Assembly (NCBI RefSeq): GCF_000421405.1
Contig: NZ_ATWY01000001.1
Location: 350,516 to 414,515, forward strand
Reading direction: 5' to 3'
DNA: 64,000 nt
Source: Butyrivibrio sp. NC2007
GTDB lineage: Bacteria > Bacillota > Clostridia > Lachnospirales > Lachnospiraceae
Shown: piece by piece, positions 42,453 to 51,699 of the stretch
How positions within the stretch are numbered: the first letter of the stretch is position 1
How the letters are laid out: every line of letters starts with the position of its first letter
Program-made: the position numbers and the translations under genes
Notes under the pieces: model-generated
The model's input: only the letters and a program-made list of their open reading frames with translations
What the model was told of the DNA's origin: nothing
The model's database searches: none

Positions 42453-44132
42453 TTATTTAAGTAGTTTAGCTGCAACCCACTCAGCACTTCTGATGCCATC
42501 CATGGCTGCTGACATTATGCCGCCGGCATATCCTGCTCCCTCTCCGCATGGGAAAAGGCCCGCTATGCTCGTGGACTCTCCGGTATCTCCTCTGTTTATG
42601 CGAACCGGTGATGAAGTTCTGCTCTCAACTCCAAGCACCAGCGCATGGCTATCATTGTAGCCCTTTATCATTCTGCCAAAGTTCTCCATTCCCTCCACGA
42701 AAGCTTTGTTCAGCTCATCGGGAAGTATCTTGTGAACCTTAGCAAATTCGTATTCACCCTTGGTCTGGGGAGAAAAACTCTCAGCATCAATATAGTCTTT
42801 ATCAGGCCCCTTTTCCGCACTGCCACAGGCCTTCTTAAAGTCTATATAATACTCGGCCGGAATCTTGCCACCTGCCAGATTGTAGGCTTTCTCTTCAAGT
42901 CCTCTTTGGAACTCTACTCCTGAAAGAGTATCATCCCCTCCAAAGTCACTGGGATCGACAGTAATGATAATTGCAGAATTCGCATTCTTACCGTCTCTTC
43001 CGCTGTAGCTCATTCCGTTTACTGCAAGCCTCCCCTTCTCTGAGGATGCATTGACAACATATCCTCCCGGACACATACAGAAGGAATAGACGCCCCTTCC
43101 ACTCTCCGTAGTTGTAACAAGCTTATAGGGAGCTGCTCCGAGTCCTTTGACTTCAGTAGCTCCGTACTGACTAAGGTTTATAAGACTCTGTGGATGTTCA
43201 ACCCTGAAGCCTACAGCAAAGGGTTTGGGTTGCATCTCAACCTTCCTGTCCTTAAGCATATAGAAAGTGTCCCTTGCGCTGTGACCAATTGCCAAAACTG
43301 CTGCATCGCACTGAATTTCCCGTTCTGCACTATCCGGTCCTTCTGCCTTTACGCCCTTTAACACACCCTTGTCATCTATAACCAGCTCAGTTACCTTGGT
43401 TTCGAAATAAACCTCGCCTCCAAGGCTCTTTATATCTTCTCTGATATTCTTAACAACACTCTTTAATATATCCGTTCCAATATGAGGCTTAGCTTCATAC
43501 TTGATCCGCTCCGGAGCTCCGTGACTAACAAATATATCAAGAGCCTCCGCACCACGGCACTCTTTGTCCTTGACCATAGTATTGAGCTTACCGTCAGAGA
43601 AGGTTCCTGCCCCTCCCTCGCCAAACTGAACATTGGTCTTCTCATCCAGTTCGCTGCCGGCCCAGAACTTATCTACAATCTCGCTCCTCTTATCAACATC
43701 CGCTCCACGCTCAAGTATCACAGGCTTAAATCCCTGCCTGGCCAGCTCATATCCGCAAAATAACCCCGCCGGCCCACAGCCTATAATCACAATCCGCTTT
43801 TCCGATAACTCCTTGCCCTTAAGCTCACTCCCCACATGACTCCAAAAGTCATAGTTCTTTTCAGTAACTATCGAAACATTCTTATCCCTGCATGCCTTAA
43901 CTACCGCAGCTTCAGCCTTACCACTAATCTTTAAGTCTATAGTATAGATGTGGTATATCTCCGGCTTCTTTCTCGCATCCAGAGAATGCTTAACTATACT
44001 CAGAGTTTCAATATTGCTCTCTTGAATCTTAAGTATTTTACAAGCCTTTTTCTTAAGAAAACTAACCATAGCCTTCGTGCCATAGTCCATATTCTCATCA
44101 TGTTTAATTTTTATCTGATTGATTCTTATCAT
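42453..44132 (-). CDS. FAD-dependent oxidoreductase, COG2509 family
   Basis: 559 residues from the ATG at 44132; the ribosome site there is weak (GAAAG). An N-terminal domain of about 80 residues precedes the FAD-binding Rossmann motif VIIGCGPAGLFCGYELA. GEGGAGTFSDGKLNT follows near residue 175, and the C-terminal FPCGEGAGYAGGIMSAAMDG closes the FAD site. These match the uncharacterised COG2509 dehydrogenases; the substrate is unknown. A 195-bp palindrome separates it from the other flavoprotein gene upstream. Confidence 0.87.
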   Translation of the reverse strand: MIRINQIKIKHDENMDYGTKAMVSFLKKKACKILKIQESNIETLSIVKHSLDARKKPEIYHIYTIDLKISGKAEAAVVKACRDKNVSIVTEKNYDFWSHVGSELKGKELSEKRIVIIGCGPAGLFCGYELARQGFKPVILERGADVDKRSEIVDKFWAGSELDEKTNVQFGEGGAGTFSDGKLNTMVKDKECRGAEALDIFVSHGAPERIKYEAKPHIGTDILKSVVKNIREDIKSLGGEVYFETKVTELVIDDKGVLKGVKAEGPDSAEREIQCDAAVLAIGHSARDTFYMLKDRKVEMQPKPFAVGFRVEHPQSLINLSQYGATEVKGLGAAPYKLVTTTESGRGVYSFCMCPGGYVVNASSEKGRLAVNGMSYSGRDGKNANSAIIITVDPSDFGGDDTLSGVEFQRGLEEKAYNLAGGKIPAEYYIDFKKACGSAEKGPDKDYIDAESFSPQTKGEYEFAKVHKILPDELNKAFVEGMENFGRMIKGYNDSHALVLGVESRTSSPVRINRGDTGESTSIAGLFPCGEGAGYAGGIMSAAMDGIRSAEWVAAKLLK

Positions 44133-44159
44133 ATTTGTACTTTCTTTTATCGATACACA

Positions 44160-44354
44160 GGGACCTGTCCGGATTTGTGAGTTTAAGCGGCAAAATGCAT
44201 CTAATTTTGCGAGTTTAAACCACGTAGACGAGACCAACCAATCTTAAGTGCCTATGCACGCAGAGATTGGTGCCCTGGGCTCGCCGAAGTGCTTGGTTTA
44301 ACGAGTAAAATTGGATCATTTTGCCGATTAAACTCGCAAATCCGGACAGGTCCC
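44160..44354. repeat. 195-bp imperfect palindrome
   Basis: The ends GGGACCTGTCCGGATTTG and its complement enclose arms of about 85 bp that match in blocks (GAGTTTAA, CGGCAAAATG, AATTTT, GTTTAAACCA), and a central stem ACCAATCT / AGATTGGT (44237-44244 / 44264-44271). The whole element can fold into one long hairpin. No coding frame and no clear target-site duplication are seen. It fits a MITE or large REP-type element inserted between two genes of one operon. Confidence 0.75.
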
Positions 44355-44366
44355 GTCATGATTAGA

Positions 44367-45590
44367 TCACAATGATGCAGCACAACCTGCAATGCTTCCA
44401 CTGGTCCAGGCGAATTGGAGGTTGTAGCCGCCGCAGCGGCCGTCGACATCGAGGAGTTCGCCGACGCAGTAGATGTTAGAGGCGGTTTTGCAGGAGAAAT
44501 CGCTTCCGATGTCGCCGAGGCTTATGCCACCGGTTGTTACCTGTGATGCCTGGTAGCCGTAGCTGGAGTCAATTGCAATCTTCACATTTCTGTAAGTATC
44601 CAATATGCACTCTGCCATGCTGACAGAGATATTCTTCATCTTCATCTTTCTGCCGAGCTTCATCCTGCCAAGGACCATGTCCGTGATCCCACTGTTGGCA
44701 AAGCCCTGTAGAAACTCTTCAAGTGTTCTCTCATCCTTAAGGCGCAGCATATCTGCCTTAAGTGCATTAAAGTCGCTCTCGTCGTAGTCCGGGAAGAAAT
44801 CAATAACAGCATATACGGGCTTTTTCTCTTCGACAAATTTTATGACTTCTCTTGAGGCCTGCATAACGGGTATTCCCGAGATCCCATCACTGCTAAGTTG
44901 CACTTCACCGTATTCGCTTGCAAGCACCTCGCCTCCCAAAATAAAAGAAACCTCTGCAGTAGCTCTTACTCCTGCAGAAGGCATAATCTCACCCTCCGCC
45001 ACCTTAAAGCCCACCAGTGCCGGATGAGTGTCTTTTACAGTCATTCCTATATTCTTGCAGATGTAGTAGCCATCCCCTGTGGACATGGTACTCTTTGCGC
45101 CCGAGAGCGCGCCCATGGACAGGATAACGGCGTCTGCTTCGTACTCTGCCTTGTTAGTATTAAGAAGCACTTTGCCACCCTCAAGGCACTTGACACCCTT
45201 TACCTGTTCGCCAAGGTTAACGGTTATTCCAAGCCTGTTTATCTCATTTAAGAGAGCATTAACCACGCTCATGGCCTGTCCGGAAACCGGGTAAATATAG
45301 CCTTCTTCGCTCTTTACAACAACTCCCATAGACTTAAAGAAGGATATGACATCCTCTACACCGTAGGTGGACAGCCACTCCTTCATTCTTGCTCTGGCTG
45401 ATGGATTAAAGCACTCTTCTCTCATGTCAAGATTGGTCAGATTACATCTGCCGTTTCCTGTCATTGAGAGCTTTTTCCCCAGCACAGAATTCTTTTCTAT
45501 TATGGTTACACTTGCACCATTTCTTGCTGCGTAGATAGCTGCACACATTCCGGCAGCTCCTCCGCCTGCAACGATTATTGATTTACCCAA
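44367..45590 (-). CDS. NAD(P)/FAD-dependent oxidoreductase, HI0933/YhiN family
   Basis: 407 residues. The FAD motif VAGGGAAGMCAAIYAA is at the N-terminus, MTGNGRCNLTN near residue 50, and the C-terminal VGELLDVDGRCGGYNLQFAWTSG is the typical family ending. The physiological reaction of the family is not established. The start appears to be a TTG at 45590 with AGGG six bases upstream, 11 bases after the flippase stop. It lies upstream of the 195-bp palindrome. Confidence 0.88.
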   Translation of the reverse strand: MGKSIIVAGGGAAGMCAAIYAARNGASVTIIEKNSVLGKKLSMTGNGRCNLTNLDMREECFNPSARARMKEWLSTYGVEDVISFFKSMGVVVKSEEGYIYPVSGQAMSVVNALLNEINRLGITVNLGEQVKGVKCLEGGKVLLNTNKAEYEADAVILSMGALSGAKSTMSTGDGYYICKNIGMTVKDTHPALVGFKVAEGEIMPSAGVRATAEVSFILGGEVLASEYGEVQLSSDGISGIPVMQASREVIKFVEEKKPVYAVIDFFPDYDESDFNALKADMLRLKDERTLEEFLQGFANSGITDMVLGRMKLGRKMKMKNISVSMAECILDTYRNVKIAIDSSYGYQASQVTTGGISLGDIGSDFSCKTASNIYCVGELLDVDGRCGGYNLQFAWTSGSIAGCAASL

Positions 45591-45601
45591 TATCAGCCCT
45601 C

Positions 45602-47233
45602 TTAATATCGATCGCGCCTTATAGCGGTGGAAATGCCGTAGAACAGATTGCCAAAAGGTACCTTTTTAAGCTCATGAGCAAGCAGTCCTCCTGTCACAAC
45701 CATGACAAGCATATATACCAGCCAGAATATTAAAGCGCAAACAATCAGCGTCAGTATATCGCCGATGACATTGATAAGCAGTTTATTCAAAAGAAATACT
45801 ACAAGCCCCGCAGCTGCTGCAGAAGCCAAAGGAAGCACAAAGCTCATCATCCACTCGTGACGATGATGCAATACCCTGGAGATCATGAGGTAGCAGAAAG
45901 CATCGTAGATTCCTACAGCAAGGATTCCCGACAGCAGAACTCCCATAACTCCCATGTTGAGTGGCCATACAAACAGTACCAGAAGAATTATGTGGAAAGC
46001 CCAGCCGATTCCAAGATTGACCAGAGCTGCCACTGACTTGCCCATATGGTTTAAAAGCCATGACGACATGATTGCATGGCTTGCGCACATGATCATAAGT
46101 CCTCCGAGGCTAAGCAGTGAATTAGCAAGGGCATTACTCTTTCCAAAAAGAGCTATCAGTATGGTCTCAGCTGTTGCAAACACAAACACCGAAACCGGTA
46201 TAAAGAACATATTTGAGAACCTGATAAGGCGTCTGTATCTGTCTCTTGCGCCTTCAAACTCATCTCTTTCAATCCTTGCCATAACCCTGTTCATGGACTT
46301 GATATATGGCAATGTGCAGATAAGTGTGAAAAGAGCTATTGTGCAAATAACGTATCCTGCATAAATGCCAAAGCTTGCCATGTAATCAATATCTTTGTGC
46401 ACCTTTCTGGTAAAGATGCAATAAAAGCACAGATCAACCAAAACTGCCAGTGCAGGTGTTGCATAAAGAGGCATTAAAGGCCTGATGCCTGCCAGTACGT
46501 CATTCTTGTTGTCGAGGTATCTTGGCGCTCCGTTCTTAACAAACTCCTGTATCTCGCCCTTTCGAAGGTGATAACTTATCACTGTCTGAATAAGTCCAAC
46601 AAGGCTTCCTAAAAGTATTCCTGCCATAAGTCCTGTCGAGCCGTAAACTGCAGAAAATTCATTTGCATGAAGAAGCTTGTTCACCTTAAGTCCGTAGTTG
46701 TACAGGATTCCAACAGCAATGGTTCCTGAAACAATTGATACAAGTGCAATTAAAAGGTCTGATAAAACAATCGGCTTGGTGTAACCGATTCCCTGCAGAT
46801 ACCCTCTAAGGACTCCCTGGATTCCCAAGAAGATGACTGAAACTCCTGCCAGTATAAGCTGGATAAAACCTCTGTCTGTCCCAAGTACAACGCTGCAAAG
46901 GATGTAGCTAAGCGCTATCAAAAGACCTCCCATCACCAGCGAACTGATACTGAATATCCTCATGGATCTCTGCATATTGGTCTCAGCGTTGTGGAACTGT
47001 GATCTTCTGGCACGTAGCCTTACCATGATATAGACAGCCTTCTGGACTGCCAGTACAAAGCTGCAGTAAAGCACACAATAAATAAAAAACGGTCCGACGG
47101 CGAAAAACGCTCCTTTTTCACCACATATTCTTACAGCCATAATAAAGTAAACCATCATTACCAGAGCAGCCAGATAAACAGCTGCGGTCAGGATGTGCGG
47201 CTTTATTCTCTTCTCTTCTGAGTAGGTCTTCAT
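45602..47233 (-). CDS. Polysaccharide/lipid flippase-like membrane protein (MOP superfamily)
   Basis: 543 residues with about 14 membrane helices. The arrangement and motifs (VLGTDRGFIQLILAGVSVIFLGIQ...LRGYLQG, GSTGLMAGILLGS) match the polysaccharide-biosynthesis/SpoVB-MurJ-like branch of the MOP flippases, which move lipid-linked sugars across the membrane. The substrate cannot be told. It lies 22 bases after ybeY. A lipid II or teichoic acid role is possible but unproven. Confidence 0.8.
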   Translation of the reverse strand: MKTYSEEKRIKPHILTAAVYLAALVMMVYFIMAVRICGEKGAFFAVGPFFIYCVLYCSFVLAVQKAVYIMVRLRARRSQFHNAETNMQRSMRIFSISSLVMGGLLIALSYILCSVVLGTDRGFIQLILAGVSVIFLGIQGVLRGYLQGIGYTKPIVLSDLLIALVSIVSGTIAVGILYNYGLKVNKLLHANEFSAVYGSTGLMAGILLGSLVGLIQTVISYHLRKGEIQEFVKNGAPRYLDNKNDVLAGIRPLMPLYATPALAVLVDLCFYCIFTRKVHKDIDYMASFGIYAGYVICTIALFTLICTLPYIKSMNRVMARIERDEFEGARDRYRRLIRFSNMFFIPVSVFVFATAETILIALFGKSNALANSLLSLGGLMIMCASHAIMSSWLLNHMGKSVAALVNLGIGWAFHIILLVLFVWPLNMGVMGVLLSGILAVGIYDAFCYLMISRVLHHRHEWMMSFVLPLASAAAAGLVVFLLNKLLINVIGDILTLIVCALIFWLVYMLVMVVTGGLLAHELKKVPFGNLFYGISTAIRRDRY

Positions 47234-47255
47234 ATTTTATTCCCCATTAAAGGAG

Positions 47256-47759
47256 TCAGTCTCTGGTAATACCAAGCTTTCCCAGAACGTCCTCCTGCTT
47301 TTTTTCCATAACCTTTGCCTCTTCCTCTTCCATGTGATCATATCCGCACAGATGAAGCATGCTGTGGGCAACAAGAAAGGCAAACTCCCTCTTAACACTG
47401 TGGCCAAAGTCCTCGGCCTGAGAACGAACTCTGTCCTCATTGATAACAATATCCCCAAACATGATCTTACCGGTATCCGGATCAAGAAGATCCACAAGCT
47501 GCTCCCCTAACAGCACTGAGAAATCCCCTGCATTCTCATAGCTCACATTTGGGAAAGACAGTACATCAGTAGGTGAATCTATTCCCCTGAACTCCTTGTT
47601 AAGCTCATGTATTCCTTCGCTGTCCGTAATGGTAAGGCCTACTTCGATATCAGCAGCGCAGCCCTCCATATCAAGCACAGTATCTGCAACGCTCTTTGCC
47701 AGCTCTTCTATATCAAAGCCAAAGTCGGCATCTACTTCATTCTCAACGTAAAAAGTCAT
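47256..47759 (-). CDS. ybeY: Endoribonuclease YbeY
   Basis: Zinc RNase for 16S rRNA 3' maturation and ribosome quality control. The protein is 167 residues from the ATG at 47759. The metal site H132-x3-H136-x5-H142 (HSMLHLCGYDH) is intact. The start lies inside the last 17 bases of the upstream PgpH-like gene, a translational overlap typical for phoH-pgpH-ybeY clusters. Confidence 0.95.
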   Translation of the reverse strand: MTFYVENEVDADFGFDIEELAKSVADTVLDMEGCAADIEVGLTITDSEGIHELNKEFRGIDSPTDVLSFPNVSYENAGDFSVLLGEQLVDLLDPDTGKIMFGDIVINEDRVRSQAEDFGHSVKREFAFLVAHSMLHLCGYDHMEEEEAKVMEKKQEDVLGKLGITRD

Positions 47760-48954
47760 AGTATAATTTCTCTTTCTTAAGAAGTGCTCGCATCTTGTCA
47801 AAGTCCCTGAAGGTTACATCGTAGTCCTTTAAATCTCCGTCACTATACTTCTTATCCAAGATGCCATCTATCAGTTTGTCATAATCTATTTTAGCATCTT
47901 TGTTCTTTTTTATCAGATACATTATTGATGCTATTACCGTTTCACTCAGCTGGACAGCCAAAGCCTCTTTTGACTTGATGGCACCCTTTTCAGGCTCTAT
48001 ATACTCATGAAGAAACTCAATCGCCTCTAGTGGGAAATTATTCTCTTCGTAGTAGTGGCTTACATCTGCCCATTTAAGGCCATCTCCAAGGAGTCCTATC
48101 CTGTGATAGTATGCACAGGCCTTTACAGCTCTTGCATTAAAGCCAAGACCAAGGGCTATTCTCTCAGCGAGGTAACCTGTATGGATAGCTCTGAAGTACT
48201 CATCCTTGTCTTTTTCCTTGAGTGCCACAAGCAGCGGATATTCAACATCGTTGATCTCCATGTACATGTCATTGGATTTCCTGATTACGTAAACACCGAA
48301 CATGTTAAGGAATATCAGAAGGATTATGAGATTCAACATCAGGTTCAGTATAGGCAGTATCAGGATATTGATGGAGAAAGTCCTGTTCTGGAACAGCACA
48401 TTAAAGGCCATCAAAAGAACCGCCTGCATCAAGAGTGAAATGAATACCGGAAGTGCAACCTGTGTTTCCTCGCCAAGGTCTTTAAACAGAGCGAGTGCAA
48501 CAGCTCCGGCGAGTACATACATAAGCAGCTCTTCAACGCCTCCTGTCTCTTCAAGCATAACTGAAAGCGTAACAAAGAACACGCCTGACATCATGCCTAT
48601 CTCTGTGTTTGAAAACAGCGCCATCACCACGATAAGTGACATATATGGCCAGAATTCACTGGGAACCAGGGAAAAGAGACATGACAAAACCACCATGAGC
48701 ATATAGACGATAAAATACCTGTTCCTCTTATAAAAGTTGTCATAGGAGAAACCTTCCTTGCCCTTACCTGCTGCATCCATCAGCATAAAGATAATGGTTC
48801 CCGCTCCAACGAGTGAAACTATGGTATTCCTGAGTATAGCCTCATGGCTCTTTCCCAATATAAATGACATGCCAAAGACAAATGCTCCCGTAAAAAGGAA
48901 CATTATGGCATAAAGAATCTTTATCCTGTTAAGTGACCCCTTCTCACTTTCCAT
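47743..48954 (-). CDS. Degenerate PgpH-like 7TM-HD membrane protein
   Basis: 403 residues in the exact slot (between phoH and ybeY) where Firmicutes carry pgpH, the cyclic-di-AMP phosphodiesterase. Hydrophobic helices fill about 12-220 and an HD-like helical domain 235-345, with LAE (262-264) and AYYHRIG (281-287) aligning to the PgpH HD core. The diagnostic HD is changed to H284-R285, and the upstream HH metal pair reads F254-R255, so the metal site is probably lost. The large extracellular 7TMR-HDED domain of PgpH is missing. It is therefore likely inactive as a phosphodiesterase; it may be a nucleotide sensor or scaffold. It overlaps both neighbours. Confidence 0.75.
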   Translation of the reverse strand: MESEKGSLNRIKILYAIMFLFTGAFVFGMSFILGKSHEAILRNTIVSLVGAGTIIFMLMDAAGKGKEGFSYDNFYKRNRYFIVYMLMVVLSCLFSLVPSEFWPYMSLIVVMALFSNTEIGMMSGVFFVTLSVMLEETGGVEELLMYVLAGAVALALFKDLGEETQVALPVFISLLMQAVLLMAFNVLFQNRTFSINILILPILNLMLNLIILLIFLNMFGVYVIRKSNDMYMEINDVEYPLLVALKEKDKDEYFRAIHTGYLAERIALGLGFNARAVKACAYYHRIGLLGDGLKWADVSHYYEENNFPLEAIEFLHEYIEPEKGAIKSKEALAVQLSETVIASIMYLIKKNKDAKIDYDKLIDGILDKKYSDGDLKDYDVTFRDFDKMRALLKKEKLYYDFLR

Positions 48955-49990
48955 TTAGTGAACTTCTCTCCAACTTCTGAACTCTTTTCCTGGTCTGCTT
49001 GTTAGCAGTCTTTTTCTCATAGTCCTCGTAGGCCTTAACAATCTTCTGAACAAGCGGATGTCTTACTACATCGGCACTTGTCAGGTTGCAGAAGGCAATA
49101 TCATCAATGCCCTTAAGTACTGCGCTTGCTATATCAAGTCCTGACTTTGTTCCCGGAGCAAGATCCTTCTGGGAAGCATCACCTGTGATGATTACTTTAG
49201 AGCCAAAGCCAATTCTGGTCAGGAACATCTTCATCTGAGCAGGAGTTGTGTTCTGTGCCTCATCCAGAATGATAAAGGCATTGTCCAAAGTTCTTCCTCT
49301 CATATATGCAAGAGGAGCAACCTCAATAAGTCCCTTCTCCATATTCTTGATAAAGTTCTCTGTACCCATGATCTGATACAGCGCATCGTAAAGAGGCCTT
49401 AAGTACGGGTCAACCTTACTCTGAAGGTCTCCGGGCAAAAAGCCCAGCTTCTCTCCTGCCTCGATTGCAGGTCTTGTAAGGATGATACGGCTGACCTCGT
49501 CTCTCTGGAAGGCCGTGATTGCCATTGCCATTGCAAGGTAGGTCTTACCTGTTCCGGCAGGTCCCAGGCCAAATACAATCATCTTATTTCTGATGGCATC
49601 TATATATCTCTTTTGACCAAGGGTCTTGGGCTTGATCGGCTTACCGGAAACAGTATGGCAGATAACATCCATATCAATACCGGCAAGGACATTGTCTTTC
49701 TCCTTGACCTCTTTCTCCATTGTATCATCATTCTTGAGGGAAATGGCATATTCTACGCTCTGTTCCTCAACAAGTGACCCTCTTCTTGAAAGAGTTACCA
49801 GCTCCCTTATGATCTGTGAAGCTCTGTTTGCCCCTTCCTTGTCCCCAATTATGTGAAGCTGACCGTTTCTGTCGATGATCTCAACTGAAAGGCTCTTCTC
49901 AATTTTCCTGATGTAGCTGTCATTCCCGCCAAAAATATTTCTCTCATCCTCAGCCGTAAGTGACAGTGTCAGTTCTGTGATCTCACTCAT
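48944..49990 (-). CDS. phoH: PhoH-like ATPase
   Basis: 348 residues from the ATG at 49990 (GGGGAT site). An N-terminal KH-like region is followed by the ATPase core with Walker A GPAGTGKTYLA near residue 143 and Walker B FIILDEAQN near 245. PhoH proteins are cytoplasmic ATPases linked to RNA metabolism and ribosome maturation. The stop overlaps the start of the PgpH-like gene by 11 bases, and rlmH lies just upstream. Confidence 0.94.
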   Translation of the reverse strand: MSEITELTLSLTAEDERNIFGGNDSYIRKIEKSLSVEIIDRNGQLHIIGDKEGANRASQIIRELVTLSRRGSLVEEQSVEYAISLKNDDTMEKEVKEKDNVLAGIDMDVICHTVSGKPIKPKTLGQKRYIDAIRNKMIVFGLGPAGTGKTYLAMAMAITAFQRDEVSRIILTRPAIEAGEKLGFLPGDLQSKVDPYLRPLYDALYQIMGTENFIKNMEKGLIEVAPLAYMRGRTLDNAFIILDEAQNTTPAQMKMFLTRIGFGSKVIITGDASQKDLAPGTKSGLDIASAVLKGIDDIAFCNLTSADVVRHPLVQKIVKAYEDYEKKTANKQTRKRVQKLERSSLNGK

Positions 49991-50007
49991 ACATATCCCC
50001 AAATCTG

Positions 50008-50490
50008 TTATTTATGATAGGGCTCATTGTTAATGATCCTGTAGCCCCTGTAAATCTGCTCCAGCAGTATAACCCTCATCATCTGGTGAGGGAAAGTCAT
50101 GTCGGAAAAGCTTATTGCCTGATCAGACCTCTTAAGTACGCTCTCGTGAAGTCCCAAGGATCCGCCTATTACAAACTGAATGTGGCTGACTCCCGAAAGA
50201 GCCTTTTTATCGAGAAAATCCGCAAAGGCTTCCGAGGTAAAGCGCTTACCTACAATCTCCAGCGTACACACAAAGGCGTGATCATCAATATTTTTCAGGA
50301 TTCTCTCCGCCTCTTTTTTCTTGATCTGGTCACAGATGGCAGGTGGTGCATCATCCGGAGTCTTCTCATCCTGCACTTCACAGATGTCCAGCTTACAGTA
50401 ACGTGAAAGCCTCTTGGAATACTCGTTAATGGCGTCATTCCAGTATTTCTCTTTAATTTTGCCGACAACAATAAGAGTTATCTTTATCAC
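50008..50490 (-). CDS. rlmH: 23S rRNA pseudouridine-1915 N3-methyltransferase
   Basis: 160-residue SPOUT methyltransferase. The C-terminal knot motifs FVIGGSLGLHESVLKRSD and FPHQMMRVILLEQIYRGYRIINNEPYHK are intact. The start is a GTG at 50490 with an AAGGAGT site. It is followed 17 bases later by phoH, so ribosome-maturation genes are grouped here. Confidence 0.96.
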   Translation of the reverse strand: MIKITLIVVGKIKEKYWNDAINEYSKRLSRYCKLDICEVQDEKTPDDAPPAICDQIKKKEAERILKNIDDHAFVCTLEIVGKRFTSEAFADFLDKKALSGVSHIQFVIGGSLGLHESVLKRSDQAISFSDMTFPHQMMRVILLEQIYRGYRIINNEPYHK

Positions 50491-50499
50491 GAATACTCC

Positions 50500-51543
50500 T
50501 TATTTTCTTATGCTTCCGCCGGTTATGATGCCGGATACGCCGTTATCCTTAGTTCCCTCTTTTGTCATGTAGACGTGGTTCTCTGTGTTCTCTCGAAGGC
50601 TCAGCACCGGAATCTTGCCCTTAGTATCAATCGAAGCATGTAAAACCTGTTCCCAGGTACCATTATTGCATTTTCCGTCCCACTCAGAAGTATCGCCGTT
50701 TTTATCAACGGTTATTATGTACATATCACCATTATAGTAGCCATCTTTGAAACCGCCAATGGCATTCTGCAGATAGATATCGGCACTATTCATATATTCA
50801 GATACATAGTCGTAGTGCTCCTGGCCCTGTCCGTTTGGAAGGTCGCCGGCCCACTCTCCTGTGTACATATGCTCTTTTACCACATACTGACTGTAATTTG
50901 GATAGAAAGAGATCCAGGTTCCGTTTCCGCTACGAACGCCCTCAGACCATTCTCCGAAATAGTACTGATCATTGGCATATACTGCAAGGCCGGTTCCGTT
51001 TGGAACACCATCACCTGTCGTATCTCCGTAGTAAAAGAAATCTTGACTTCCTGAAAGACTATATGACATAGCTTCAAATCTCTCAAGGTGAGCAAGGTCT
51101 CTTACTGCCTCTGTATTTCCATCTGCCCAGTAGGTATACATTTCCTTCAGCTGAGCATTTAAATCGTATTTTATGCCCTTATAAACATCTTTTAAAACTG
51201 CTGTGTTAGTTGCGTAGAAGCTGTTTCCTGAAACTGAATTTTTAGCAGTGTCTTTGTATTCGGAAGTTGCTGCAACTGATGTTGCTGCAGTAGAGCCATC
51301 TGTAGAGCCATCTGCTGCACTTTCGGCAGAGCCTTCAGTTGATGCTGCATTTCCTGTAAGTGCATCTGTACTTACAGCTGTCGATGCCTGATTACTGCCG
51401 GCATAATCTGTGATATTCTCATTCATCCTCTCTTCATCGTTTCCTTTTTTCCCTGAAAGAGCAAGGAATAAAACCAGGATAAGAAGTATTACCGATGCGA
51501 CTCCTGCTGTGATCGCAACCTTTATTTTTTCCTCTTTGTTCAT
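50500..51543 (-). CDS. Membrane-anchored protein with MORN repeats
   Basis: 347 residues. An N-terminal membrane helix (about 9-30) is followed by a low-complexity Ser/Ala/Thr linker (about 45-95) and an extracellular domain. From about 200 the sequence carries MORN-type units (YYFGEWSEGVRSGNGTW, YTGEWAGDLPNGQGQEHY, and weaker ones after). MORN repeats usually mediate membrane or protein contact. The function is unknown. It has a promoter with unusual repeats (51573-51636) and leads the long rlmH-phoH-ybeY unit. Confidence 0.8.
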   Translation of the reverse strand: MNKEEKIKVAITAGVASVILLILVLFLALSGKKGNDEERMNENITDYAGSNQASTAVSTDALTGNAASTEGSAESAADGSTDGSTAATSVAATSEYKDTAKNSVSGNSFYATNTAVLKDVYKGIKYDLNAQLKEMYTYWADGNTEAVRDLAHLERFEAMSYSLSGSQDFFYYGDTTGDGVPNGTGLAVYANDQYYFGEWSEGVRSGNGTWISFYPNYSQYVVKEHMYTGEWAGDLPNGQGQEHYDYVSEYMNSADIYLQNAIGGFKDGYYNGDMYIITVDKNGDTSEWDGKCNNGTWEQVLHASIDTKGKIPVLSLRENTENHVYMTKEGTKDNGVSGIITGGSIRK

Positions 51544-51572
51544 GATATAATCTCCGTTTCACTAACTTTGTT

Positions 51573-51636
51573 ATTATACCATGGTATCAGGTAATTCTTA
51601 AGATTTACCGTCGAAAATTCTTAAGATTTCTTAAGA
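51573..51636 (-). promoter_or_regulatory. Promoter with three TCTTAAGAA boxes
   Basis: Minus-strand TATAAT (51573-51578) with TTAAGA as -35 (51596-51601) at 17-bp spacing. The motif TCTTAAGAA occurs three times (51595-51603, 51618-51626, 51628-51636) at 10- and 23-bp steps, roughly whole helical turns; the first overlaps the -35. It looks like a binding array for a response regulator or other activator. Confidence 0.6.
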
Positions 51637-51653
51637 ATTAGACTTTATTTCAA

Positions 51654-51685
51654 TAAAAAACTGCCACAGAATAATCTGTGGCAGT
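51654..51685 (-). terminator. Terminator after nfnB
   Basis: Perfect 11-bp stem (ACTGCCACAGA / TCTGTGGCAGT) with a 4-nt loop and a T run on the minus strand, 14 bases after the nfnB stop. It closes the ftsK-to-nfnB unit. Confidence 0.9.
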
Positions 51686-51699
51686 CTGCACTCACTAAA

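Noticed and set aside
44160..44354. Full insertion sequence
   Set aside because: No open frame inside and no target-site duplication at the ends; retained only as a palindromic repeat.
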